DNA from: VGJJ01 sp964480705
GTDB lineage: Archaea > Iainarchaeota > Iainarchaeia > Iainarchaeales > VGJJ01
Assembly (NCBI GenBank): GCA_964480705.1
Contig: CAYZPC010000019.1
Location: forward strand, 1 to 11,022
Length of the DNA stretch: 11,022 nt
Direction of reading: 5' to 3'
Shown here: in pieces, positions 6,282 to 11,022 of the stretch
How the letters are laid out: each line of letters opens with the position of its first letter
Position numbering within the stretch: the first letter of the stretch is position 1
Program-made: the position numbers and the translations under genes
Notes under the pieces: generated by a model
The model's database searches: none
What the model was told of the DNA's origin: nothing
What the model saw: only the letters and a program-made list of their open reading frames with translations

Positions 6282-6563
6282 ATGGTCGAACCAATCAAGC
6301 GCACGAAAGGGAGAGGAAAACGCCAGTTGGTTGAAACCCTGCATTCTGTGCGGCAAGTGAAGCAACGAATCAAAAGTGGTGAAAACACGGAAACACTTAG
6401 GAATGTGCGAAAATTACTCATGGGGCAAGCCCGTGCACACCTTCGCGCGGTAAACTTTGGGAGAAAACGACAAGGACTCCCCCTCATGACGTGGAAAGAA
6501 CTTCTTTTTCTCCTCCGGCAGCGCGGTGGAAGTATTGATAAGCGAGAAAAATTCAAAAAATAA
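6282..6563 (+). CDS. Small basic helical protein, third in tandem array
   Basis: The 93-residue, very basic product (IKRTKGRGKRQ at the start, KREKFKK at the end) is predicted to be mostly helical. A central region SGENTETLRNVRKLLMGQAR leads into LPLMTWKELLFLLRQRGG. It is likely a distant relative of its upstream neighbour (5876-6115), sharing I30, G33, N35, R43, A50, R51, N58 and L68 at the same residue numbers. Its C-terminal RKRQG...W-KELLFLL also resembles the RKR-I-G-W-EKFGKLI end of the minus-strand protein at 3780-4169. Function is unknown. No dyad element is found in the 166 bases upstream, only the T-tract repeat, and the TATA signal is weak (TTATTTATT near 6207-6215). The promoter may therefore be further away, giving a leader of tens of bases. 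Confidence 0.65.
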   Translation: MVEPIKRTKGRGKRQLVETLHSVRQVKQRIKSGENTETLRNVRKLLMGQARAHLRAVNFGRKRQGLPLMTWKELLFLLRQRGGSIDKREKFKK

Positions 6564-6583
6564 TTTTTTTGAAAAGATGTTAA

Positions 6584-6607
6584 CCGTCCTAAAATATGCG
6601 ATTTTAT
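6584..6607 (+). promoter_or_regulatory. Conserved 24-bp dyad element, copy C
   Basis: CC then GTCCTAAAATATGCGATTTT then AT is identical to 4209-4232 on the opposite strand. The core dyad TAAAAT-ATGCG-ATTTTA is intact. It is followed by TGGAGT and then TATA-like TTTAAAT, and ends 44 bases before the ATG at 6651. Similarity to copy B extends upstream through a T-run and AAAAGA (about 6562-6583 against 5777-5797). Confidence 0.75.
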
Positions 6608-6620
6608 TTTTGGAGTTTCC

Positions 6621-6627
6621 TTTAAAT
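6621..6627 (+). promoter_or_regulatory. TATA-like box of gene starting at 6651
   Basis: TTTAAAT lies 24-30 bases before the ATG at 6651, which is leaderless spacing. It sits 13 bases after dyad element copy C. Confidence 0.55.
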
Positions 6628-6650
6628 CATCCAAAAAATTTCCATTCGGC

Positions 6651-7112
6651 ATGGGTTTCAAATCTTGGTTCAATGCTGCGCGTAATGGAATGCGACGCCG
6701 CTTTTCTCGTTCACGTGCGCGTGAGCCGACCCCCGAAGAACTCTCGCGTATTCGTCGCGCGATGGAAATGGAAACCTCGGATGGAGTTAAACAGCACCCT
6801 TCTCACCCGTGGCCTGGTTTCACTGCGCGAAAAAAACTTACTCCCGTGGGGTTTATGGAATACGTATCCACTCATATCGACATGCGTCCACCTCAAACGA
6901 ATCGCGCGGCGTGGAAAACCATTTATGAGGTGCGATTGGAAGTGCTGAAAGATAAGCATTTGACTAACGAACAACGTATTTGGGGAATGTCAGGACACGA
7001 TAAAAAAGTAGCACAACAAGCCCTTGCGCTCGGAAAAAAGGACATTTTCAATTTATGTATTATTAGTCAAGTTGAGCATGTTCAAAATAGAATAGACGAA
7101 TTTTCTTCCTAA
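6651..7112 (+). CDS. Small basic protein with shared N-terminal amphipathic motif, fourth in array
   Basis: The 153-residue protein has a strongly basic N-terminus, K4-S-W6-F-N-A-A-R-N-G-M-R-R-R-F18, then SRSRAR. This pairs with the N-terminus of the minus-strand protein at 3780-4169 (W, A, N, R, R, A, R identical over about 20 residues). The basic face and aromatic residues could form an amphipathic helix that binds membrane or nucleic acid. A proline- and tryptophan-containing middle (HPSHPWPGF, about 49-57) links to a helical, less basic C-terminus (RAAWKTIYEVRLEVLKDKHL, then KKVAQQALALGKKD). No family is recognised. The start is supported by the TATA box and dyad element. It converges with the gene at 7118, with only 5 bases between stop codons. 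Confidence 0.7.
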   Translation: MGFKSWFNAARNGMRRRFSRSRAREPTPEELSRIRRAMEMETSDGVKQHPSHPWPGFTARKKLTPVGFMEYVSTHIDMRPPQTNRAAWKTIYEVRLEVLKDKHLTNEQRIWGMSGHDKKVAQQALALGKKDIFNLCIISQVEHVQNRIDEFSS

Positions 7113-7117
7113 AAAAA

Positions 7118-7375
7118 CTAATAATACTTCTTCATCTTAGGTTTCAAATATTCTCTTCCTAATTCCGCGTTGGCACGTTGAATTCTTTCCGCCTCGGCGC
7201 GGGAAACTTCTCTCCACCCATGAAAGCGAACACTTTTCTCGCCAATTTCTCTTTTAACAAAACGAATCATTCCATATTTATCCACGAAGCGTGCAAACTC
7301 AGGGACGACAAACCCGGAGTTTTTCAAAATTTTAGTAGCATCATTGCCGCTTGTTGGAATCAATTTTTTTGGCAT
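7118..7375 (-). CDS. Small basic hypothetical protein
   Basis: The 85-residue product begins MPKKLIPTSGNDATKILKNS. It appears to have a mixed N-terminal half (VVPEFARFVDKYGMIRFVKR) and a helical, basic C-terminus (SRAEAERIQRANAELGREYL, then KPKMKKYY). The opening SGNDATKILKNSGF faintly recalls the start of HicA toxins, but no HicB partner or HicA histidine motif follows, so I do not call it that. TATA-like CATAAATA (7397-7404) lies 22-29 bases before the ATG, supporting this start. The TAG stop runs directly into seven Ts, a T-tract end. The strong terminator of the next minus-strand gene separates it from that gene. Confidence 0.6.
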   Translation of the reverse strand: MPKKLIPTSGNDATKILKNSGFVVPEFARFVDKYGMIRFVKREIGEKSVRFHGWREVSRAEAERIQRANAELGREYLKPKMKKYY

Positions 7376-7396
7376 GAATGGAGAACTAAATCAGAG

Positions 7397-7404
7397 TATT
7401 TATG
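7397..7404 (-). promoter_or_regulatory. TATA-like box of gene starting at 7375
   Basis: CATAAATA on the minus strand lies 22-29 bases before the ATG at 7375. It sits between the upstream gene's terminator (7416-7451) and the start codon. Confidence 0.45.
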
Positions 7405-7415
7405 CGTGTGCGTTG

Positions 7416-7451
7416 AAAAAAAAAGAGTGAGCGCGCCACGTGAATGGCGCG
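7416..7451 (-). terminator. Hairpin plus T-tract terminator, intrinsic type
   Basis: CGCGCCA (7432-7438) and TGGCGCG (7445-7451) form a perfect 7-bp GC-rich stem with a 6-base loop. On the minus strand this is followed by CTCACTC and a run of nine Ts (7416-7424). It begins 9 bases after the stop of the cysteine-rich protein gene. This looks like a bacterial-style intrinsic terminator and differs from the hairpin-less T-tracts at other gene ends here. Confidence 0.7.
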
Positions 7452-7460
7452 TCAAATTAT

Positions 7461-7961
7461 TTATGCGGTTTGCTCGCCTTTATTGGCGGGTCCGCGATCG
7501 CAGCGATAATTCTCGGGATCGTATTCTCCCTTGATAGTACACGTGTATGTCGTGTTCGCATCTTCATTTGCGGTTCCAGGAAGGGGGTCGCAATTTTGGT
7601 AATTGCCCATTTCACAGTCATCAAAACTCACAGTGTATTTGAGTTTACATCCCGAAACAGCTTCACAAGTAGCTTTATTCGCCGCAATCTCAGCGCCTTG
7701 TGTCACGTAACAATCATTCAACTTATATTGACATGTTGTTCCAGCCTTGCTGAGTGCCCATGCGTACACCTTATCCGATGCCACGCCACTGGCGCCGCAA
7801 TAACGGTCATCAAAATCCGTCGGACATTCGGGTTCCGTCGGTGATGGAGTCGGCGTGGGGGGGTCAACCGGTCTACGGTCTTGAATGGCGAGCGTGAGCC
7901 CACCCATTGCCACCACAAAAATGGTGACTAATGTAAGTATTGCAATAGTTGATTTGTTCAT
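7461..7961 (-). CDS. Exported or membrane-anchored cysteine-rich protein
   Basis: The 166-residue protein has a short basic start (MNKS), a hydrophobic segment at about residues 5-26 (signal peptide or anchor), then a proline/threonine-rich spacer (PVDPPTPTPSPTEPE, 31-45) typical of surface proteins. The remaining 120 residues hold ten cysteines (46, 55, 77, 84, 99, 105, 116, 124, 141, 154), an even number that would allow five disulfides in an extracytoplasmic domain. An N-x-T sequon at 136 could be glycosylated. There is no lipobox cysteine straight after the hydrophobic segment. The domain is not recognised. The start is supported by GAGG about 9 bases before the ATG and by a TATA-like CATATACAT (about 7984-7992). 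It is closed by a hairpin terminator and appears to be transcribed alone. Confidence 0.75.
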   Translation of the reverse strand: MNKSTIAILTLVTIFVVAMGGLTLAIQDRRPVDPPTPTPSPTEPECPTDFDDRYCGASGVASDKVYAWALSKAGTTCQYKLNDCYVTQGAEIAANKATCEAVSGCKLKYTVSFDDCEMGNYQNCDPLPGTANEDANTTYTCTIKGEYDPENYRCDRGPANKGEQTA

Positions 7962-7983
7962 CGAATAACCTCACAACGTGTTA

Positions 7984-7992
7984 ATGTATATG
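7984..7992 (-). promoter_or_regulatory. TATA-like box of cysteine-rich protein gene
   Basis: CATATACAT on the minus strand lies 23-31 bases before the ATG at 7961. A second AT-rich stretch (ATATAGTTAAATA, about 8008-8020) could instead serve, with a leader containing the GAGG ribosome binding site. Confidence 0.35.
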
Positions 7993-8063
7993 TTGCGTTT
8001 TGACTAGTATTTAACTATATTTAATTTTCCATCGGCAATCGTCTACTTTTTTTCAATATAGTG

Positions 8064-8071
8064 TTTTATAA
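8064..8071 (+). promoter_or_regulatory. TATA-like box of gene starting at 8094
   Basis: TTTTATAA lies 23-30 bases before the ATG at 8094. The AAGGAG next to it (8070-8075) is too far from the ATG (about 18 bases) to serve as a normal ribosome binding site, so leaderless use is favoured. Confidence 0.5.
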
Positions 8072-8093
8072 GGAGAAAAAAACCTCTTTCTGC

Positions 8094-8911
8094 ATGGCAC
8101 CCGCTCCCCGACCCACTCCACCATCGCGTGGCTTTCGACGATTTTCTTCGGTGGTGCGTAACCGCTGGAATGCAACGCGATTAGGAAAATGGCAGGCTCG
8201 AAGACGCGAATTGGTTCGACAGCGCGATGCCAAACTCACGTTTGCACAAATCAAAAATCGCCGACAACGGAGAATTTTAGCCGGAATGGGTGTTGGTCTT
8301 CTCGCCACGGTCGCGGGATTATTGCATTTCATGTCACGACCGCGGCCCTTTCAACCTGCACAACCGGTTTTTGTTGAACACCGCGAAAATGGAAACCGCG
8401 TCGTGCTCGTGGACCCGCTCACCGGACATGAAATTTCACGCGTAACCATTCAACCGCGCGAAACACCCGAACAGTTTGAGCGACGCGTGAGAGAAGAAAA
8501 ACAACGCATTGCACGCGAAGCTCGACCACCTGTCACGCAGCGCGAAACTTCCCCCACTGGAAAATTATTCATGACGCCCGAAGAAGCCCTGCGCGGTGTT
8601 GATGCGGTGCTCCAAAAAGAATTTGGCCGGACGCTCAACGAGTTAAAATACAATTTCTCCACCCCTGCGTGGGCAGAGGGACAGAGTCCAAATGAACTTA
8701 AGTCACTCTTGAATCGCAAAGGAAGCATTGTCGAAGTGTCTCGAACCAATCAATTAGGTGAAATAGAAAAAACATTTTTGTTTATTGGAGAGAATGGGTT
8801 TCAATATTACCAATATCCTACTCTTGGAAATGGAAAACCACTCCGCGATCAGCGAAACAAAACCGGCTACACAGGAAATTTCTTAGAAGATTTTTTGGGT
8901 GAATGGAAAGG
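8094..8911 (+). CDS. Basic single-pass membrane protein, 3' end lost in assembly gap
   Basis: At least 272 residues are visible before the run of N. The proline-rich start (APAPRPTPPS) leads to a strongly basic region to residue 60 with the pattern F17-x4-R-N. One membrane helix follows at about 61-80 (ILAGMGVGLLATVAGLLHFM), then a basic linker and a mixed region to the gap. The positive-inside rule puts the basic part in the cytoplasm and the rest outside. Beyond the helix, VVLVDPLTGHEISRVTI is strand-like, about 115-155 is charged and helical, and a soluble domain (SIVEVSRTNQLGEIEKTFLF, then ENGFQYYQYP) precedes the gap. No family is recognised. ATG 8094 is chosen over GTG 8061 from the TATA spacing. 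The frame is open at 8911; the stop is not visible. Confidence 0.65.
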
Positions 8912-9011
8912 NNNNNNNNNNNNNNNNNNNNNNNNNNNNNNNNNNNNNNNNNNNNNNNNNNNNNNNNNNNNNNNNNNNNNNNNNNNNNNNNNNNNNNNNN
9001 NNNNNNNNNNN
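8912..9011. other. Assembly gap (100 N)
   Basis: Exactly 100 N bases, a usual placeholder length for scaffold joins, so the true distance is unknown. It removes the end of the gene starting at 8094 and abuts the stop of the gene at 9013-9282. Anything inferred across it is uncertain. Confidence 0.99.
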
Positions 9012-9012
9012 A

Positions 9013-9282
9013 TCATTCTGTTTTGAGCAATGAAAGTTGTGCGAGCAGATTAATTTGTGCACGAAATGCGGCACGCAATTTTTTAGAATCATTTTTTTCC
9101 AATGCGCGAGCAATTTTTTTCTGAATACTTTCGCGTGCCGCGAGTAGTCTAACACGGTCCTCCGCAGGAGTTTTCACCAGCGCATTTACCCATTTCTGCG
9201 TGATGCGTTTCTCTCCTTCCGAAAATGCTTCGCTCCATGAAACCGAGCGCAACGCCTCTGGGGGAGAAATTTCTTCACTCAT
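9013..9282 (-). CDS. Small helical hypothetical protein, second in operon
   Basis: The 89-residue protein is predicted to be nearly all helical. It has a Ser/Glu/Pro N-terminus (MSEEISPPEALRSVSW) and two amphipathic helices (RLLAARESIQKKIARALEKN and KKLRAAFRAQINLLAQLSLL) that could pair as a hairpin. No family is recognised. It lies 29 bases after the stop of the gene at 9312-9680 on the same strand with no promoter between, so the two are probably co-transcribed. A weak Shine-Dalgarno-like AGGCGTGA precedes the ATG. The stop is only one base from the assembly gap, so the coding end is intact but anything downstream in the operon is lost. Confidence 0.6.
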   Translation of the reverse strand: MSEEISPPEALRSVSWSEAFSEGEKRITQKWVNALVKTPAEDRVRLLAARESIQKKIARALEKNDSKKLRAAFRAQINLLAQLSLLKTE

Positions 9283-9311
9283 TTTTCACGCCTGCGTTGA
9301 TGAAAATGCGA

Positions 9312-9680
9312 TTAGCGACTCTGCACTTGCAAATCCATTTTTCTAGAAAAGGTTTGAATAATGTCGTGAACGCCTTTACTGTCTTTAGGGTGTTCATGAA
9401 TACGCACATCCACGGGAATGGTTTCATCTCCCGCGTGGGCTTTGGCGAAAATATCATAATAGAGGGTTTTTTCTTGTCCAGGAGAGAGCGTTCCCAAATG
9501 TTTGAAATCATTCATTTTGGCTCCAGCGTTTCCAATGGAGAGCGAGCGACCCACTTCTAATTCAATCGAGTACGCGCGCGCTTCTTTCTGGTCATTTCGA
9601 ATGCCAATGGTTAATTGCACGGGTTCTCTCCGCATGAGCACCATGCGGTATGGAAAAAATGTCGTTTTGATATGAACCAT
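9312..9680 (-). CDS. Conserved-looking Ig-like beta-sandwich protein
   Basis: The 122-residue protein has no signal peptide, so it is probably cytoplasmic. The strand pattern and motifs (VQLTIGIRNDQKEARAYSIE, then LGTLSPGQEKTLYYDIFAKA, then DETIPVDVRIHEH) resemble CARDB-like or other Ig-fold domains, where 'G-x-L-x-P-G' precedes a strand that caps the sandwich. The opening MVHIKTTFFPYRMVLMRREP is distinctive and likely conserved in archaea, but I cannot name a family. I chose ATG 9680 over 9737 because AGGGGG precedes it by about 7 bases, giving a ribosome binding site. A TATA-like CTTAAATAG lies further up, near 9735-9743. It shares a 171-base divergent promoter region with the winged-helix gene at 9852 and leads a two-gene operon. 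Confidence 0.65.
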   Translation of the reverse strand: MVHIKTTFFPYRMVLMRREPVQLTIGIRNDQKEARAYSIELEVGRSLSIGNAGAKMNDFKHLGTLSPGQEKTLYYDIFAKAHAGDETIPVDVRIHEHPKDSKGVHDIIQTFSRKMDLQVQSR

Positions 9681-9739
9681 ACTAAATCCCCCTACTCGTG
9701 GTCGCAAACCACCTGACGCGTGTAGTACGTAATTCAACT

Positions 9740-9851
9740 ATTTAAGAGTGGGGTGATTTTTCCACTTATTTTGAGCGGAACCATGCCACGCGCACGCTTT
9801 TATAGTCTAAAAAACTCTTTCCCTTGGAAAAAAACTCTTGGAGCAAAAATT
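9740..9851. promoter_or_regulatory. Divergent promoter region
   Basis: Between the genes starting at 9680 (-) and 9852 (+). It holds a minus-strand TATA-like CTTAAATAG (about 9735-9743) and a plus-strand TTTATAG (9799-9805), plus GGAG (9840-9843) about 8 bases before the plus-strand ATG. Both genes seem to have leaders with ribosome binding sites, unlike most genes here. Confidence 0.4.
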
Positions 9852-10328
9852 ATGTCTAAAACTCAACTTCCGGAGGCCGAACTCGTCCGCCGCACGTTCA
9901 CCGTGAAGGAAATTGACCTCCCTCCCCACGTGCGCATGACCAAGCGCTCCCTCTTGCGATGGTTCGCCCTCGCATCCGGGTGGATTTCCGAACAAGAATC
10001 TCGCCAAACGATTTTAGATGTCATGGACGCGCTGTTTTACTTTCACGTGAGCAAAAAAATGTCTCCGAATACCACTGACTTGCAAGCATACATCAAGGAA
10101 AAAACCTCTGAGGAAATTTCCGAGAAACTCTTGCGGTATCATCTCAAACGCTTGCTTGACTCGCAATTCATTGTTCGCGACAAGCAGCACTACAAATTCA
10201 ACCCTTCCCCGAATGGGGATCCCATGGATGTGATTGCATCTTACAATTATTGGATTTCACAATCCGTGCACCGCAGCACGCAGTCGATTGAAAATGCGCT
10301 GCAAGACTTGACTAAAACGTATCAATAA
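9852..10328 (+). CDS. Possible winged-helix DNA-binding protein
   Basis: The 158-residue protein contains a helical region (about 35-65, SEQESRQTILDVMDALFYFH), then a segment that reads as a winged helix: TTDLQAYIKEKTSEEISEKL (helix-turn-helix), LLRYHLKRLLDSQFI (recognition-like helix and turn), and VRDKQHYKFNPSP (wing). A C-terminal helix (SIENALQDLTKTYQ) may dimerise. This resembles archaeal wHTH regulators in shape, but no specific family is recognised and DNA binding is not proven. The ATG at 9852 is favoured over 9753 because GGAG lies 8 bases upstream and the region before it looks non-coding. It is divergent from the Ig-like gene and is the only regulator-like candidate in the window. 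Its stop converges with the gene at 10340. Confidence 0.65.
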   Translation: MSKTQLPEAELVRRTFTVKEIDLPPHVRMTKRSLLRWFALASGWISEQESRQTILDVMDALFYFHVSKKMSPNTTDLQAYIKEKTSEEISEKLLRYHLKRLLDSQFIVRDKQHYKFNPSPNGDPMDVIASYNYWISQSVHRSTQSIENALQDLTKTYQ

Positions 10329-10342
10329 AAAAACTAAAATCA
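10329..10342 (-). terminator. T-tract terminator at end of fni operon
   Basis: After TGA the minus strand reads TTTTAGTTTTTTTATT, again the AGTTTTTTT form without a clear hairpin. It lies in the 11-base gap between convergent stop codons. Confidence 0.5.
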
Positions 10343-10588
10343 GCGCACTAATCTCAACCGCGGGCGTGACACGGAACGCAAGCGATTCCGACGCAGGGGA
10401 TTATTTTTTTGCACGCGCGAGCGGGAATATTTCCCATTCACCCATGCTTGAATGGACCTCACATTCATCGCATTAATCTCTTCCTGCGACATTCCCCTGA
10501 AATCAAACCCAATTTCACGTAACACTTCTAGCTTATGCGGAAAAGACATCATTTTCCAATTCATTCGCGCAAAATAATCATGATTCAT
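10340..10588 (-). CDS. Small basic protein translationally coupled to fni
   Basis: The 82-residue product begins MNHDYFARMNWKMMSFPHKL. It has a helical, amphipathic first half (EVLREIGFDFRGMSQEEINA) and a strongly basic C-terminal tail (SRSRVQ, then LRRNRLRSVSRPRLRLVR). I recognise no family; nucleic-acid or acidic-lipid binding are possible for the tail. I chose the ATG at 10588 over 10603 because it forms an ATGA overlap with the TGA stop of fni, a classic sign of coupled translation in one mRNA. Whether it is functionally linked to isoprenoid synthesis is unknown. Confidence 0.65.
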   Translation of the reverse strand: MNHDYFARMNWKMMSFPHKLEVLREIGFDFRGMSQEEINAMNVRSIQAWVNGKYSRSRVQKNNPLRRNRLRSVSRPRLRLVR

Positions 10589-11022
10589 ATCTGCTCCGCC
10601 CACTCGCGCGTTTTTCCAAATAAATAATATTTTTTTCCATGCAATTCTTTCACATTTTTAGCGCCCACTAAAAACATTCCCGCGTGAAACTCGCGCTTCA
10701 AACTCTCCAAATGAGAAATGACTCCTTTTTCTCCCGATTTATTTTGAGAAAGAATCGCCGGCATGGCTGCGCTGCTCAACGAGCAACCTAAAATCATGCA
10801 CTTCAAAATATCCTGCCCCGTTCTCACGCCGCCGCTGCCAATAACAGGTTTGCGCGAATATTTTTTGGCGGCCATAATCGCAGGCACGGTGGGAATTCCC
10901 ACGTTCCAAAATTTTTCTCCCAATTCTTTATTGTCCATGCTCCCGCGCTTGGATTCAATCGCAGTCCAGCTCGTGCCGCCGGCGCCCGCCACATCAATCG
11001 CGGCAATGGGTGTCTTGCTCAG
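10585..11022 (-). CDS. fni: Type 2 isopentenyl-diphosphate delta-isomerase, C-terminal part
   Basis: The last 145 residues are in the window; the start lies beyond the right edge (the family is about 350-370 residues). IDI-2 is an FMN- and NAD(P)H-dependent enzyme that interconverts isopentenyl and dimethylallyl diphosphate, feeding archaeal ether-lipid synthesis. The TIM-barrel motifs are clear: AAIDVAGAGGTSW (FMN-phosphate-side glycine motif), the strand-loop PVIGSGGVRTGQDILKCMILG (the SGGxRTGxD motif of this family) and AAMPAIL. The C-terminal helix LKREFHAGMFLVGAKNVKEL also fits. The common IDI-2 pattern IDVxGxGGTS(F/W) separates it from lactate oxidase-type FMN enzymes. Nothing appears damaged. 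It overlaps the next gene by ATGA. Confidence 0.92.
   Translation of the reverse strand: MSKTPIAAIDVAGAGGTSWTAIESKRGSMDNKELGEKFWNVGIPTVPAIMAAKKYSRKPVIGSGGVRTGQDILKCMILGCSLSSAAMPAILSQNKSGEKGVISHLESLKREFHAGMFLVGAKNVKELHGKKYYLFGKTREWAEQI

Noticed and set aside
7118..7375. HicA-like toxin suggested by the SGNDATKILKNSGF opening
   Set aside because: No GSH-type histidine motif follows, the rest differs from HicA, and no HicB antitoxin is adjacent.
10780..10800. CCTAAAATCATGC resembling the conserved dyad element
   Set aside because: It is within fni coding sequence, lacks GTC before it and the right arm of the dyad, so it is probably chance.

Overview
The window looks like a metagenome-assembled archaeal scaffold. 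It has a 100-base run of N, most genes have a TATA-like box about 26 bases before the ATG with no Shine-Dalgarno sequence (leaderless architecture), the seryl-tRNA synthetase has archaeal-style motifs, and a type 2 isopentenyl-diphosphate isomerase sits at the right edge. The many short, very basic, unrecognised proteins would suit a small-genome DPANN-type archaeon (for example Diapherotrites or Micrarchaeota). That lineage is an inference; only the archaeal assignment is reasonably firm.

Layout. 1-359: the middle of a bacterial-type YchF GTPase that stops far too early, so it is probably broken. 374-646 (-): small membrane protein. 745-2034 (+): serS, with its TATA box inside a perfect inverted repeat. 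2072-3439 (+): GT39/ArnT-like polytopic glycosyltransferase. 3481-3768 (+): small two-helix membrane protein. 3780-4510 (-): two small basic proteins. 4600-4935 (-): cutA. 4936-5438: about 500 bases without a credible gene, holding hairpins and a GC-rich patch. 5439-7112 (+): four small basic proteins in tandem. 7118-7375 (-): small hypothetical. 7461-7961 (-): exported cysteine-rich protein with a hairpin-plus-T-tract terminator. 8094-8911 (+): basic single-pass membrane protein cut by the gap. 9013-9680 (-): two-gene hypothetical operon. 9852-10328 (+): possible winged-helix protein. 10340-11022 (-): fni (partial), overlapping by ATGA with a small basic protein.

The recognised genes cover translation (serS, ychF remnant), isoprenoid lipid synthesis (fni), surface glycosylation (GT39) and metal-related homeostasis (cutA). 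They form no single pathway.

The most interesting structure is in 3780-7112. Two small-gene promoters share an identical 24-bp element and a third has a diverged copy. The element holds a dyad (TAAAAT, 5 bases, ATTTTA) just upstream of the TATA box. Two of the controlled proteins share an N-terminal amphipathic motif, and two neighbouring proteins look like remote paralogues. This suggests a duplicated, co-regulated cassette family of small basic proteins, of unknown function.
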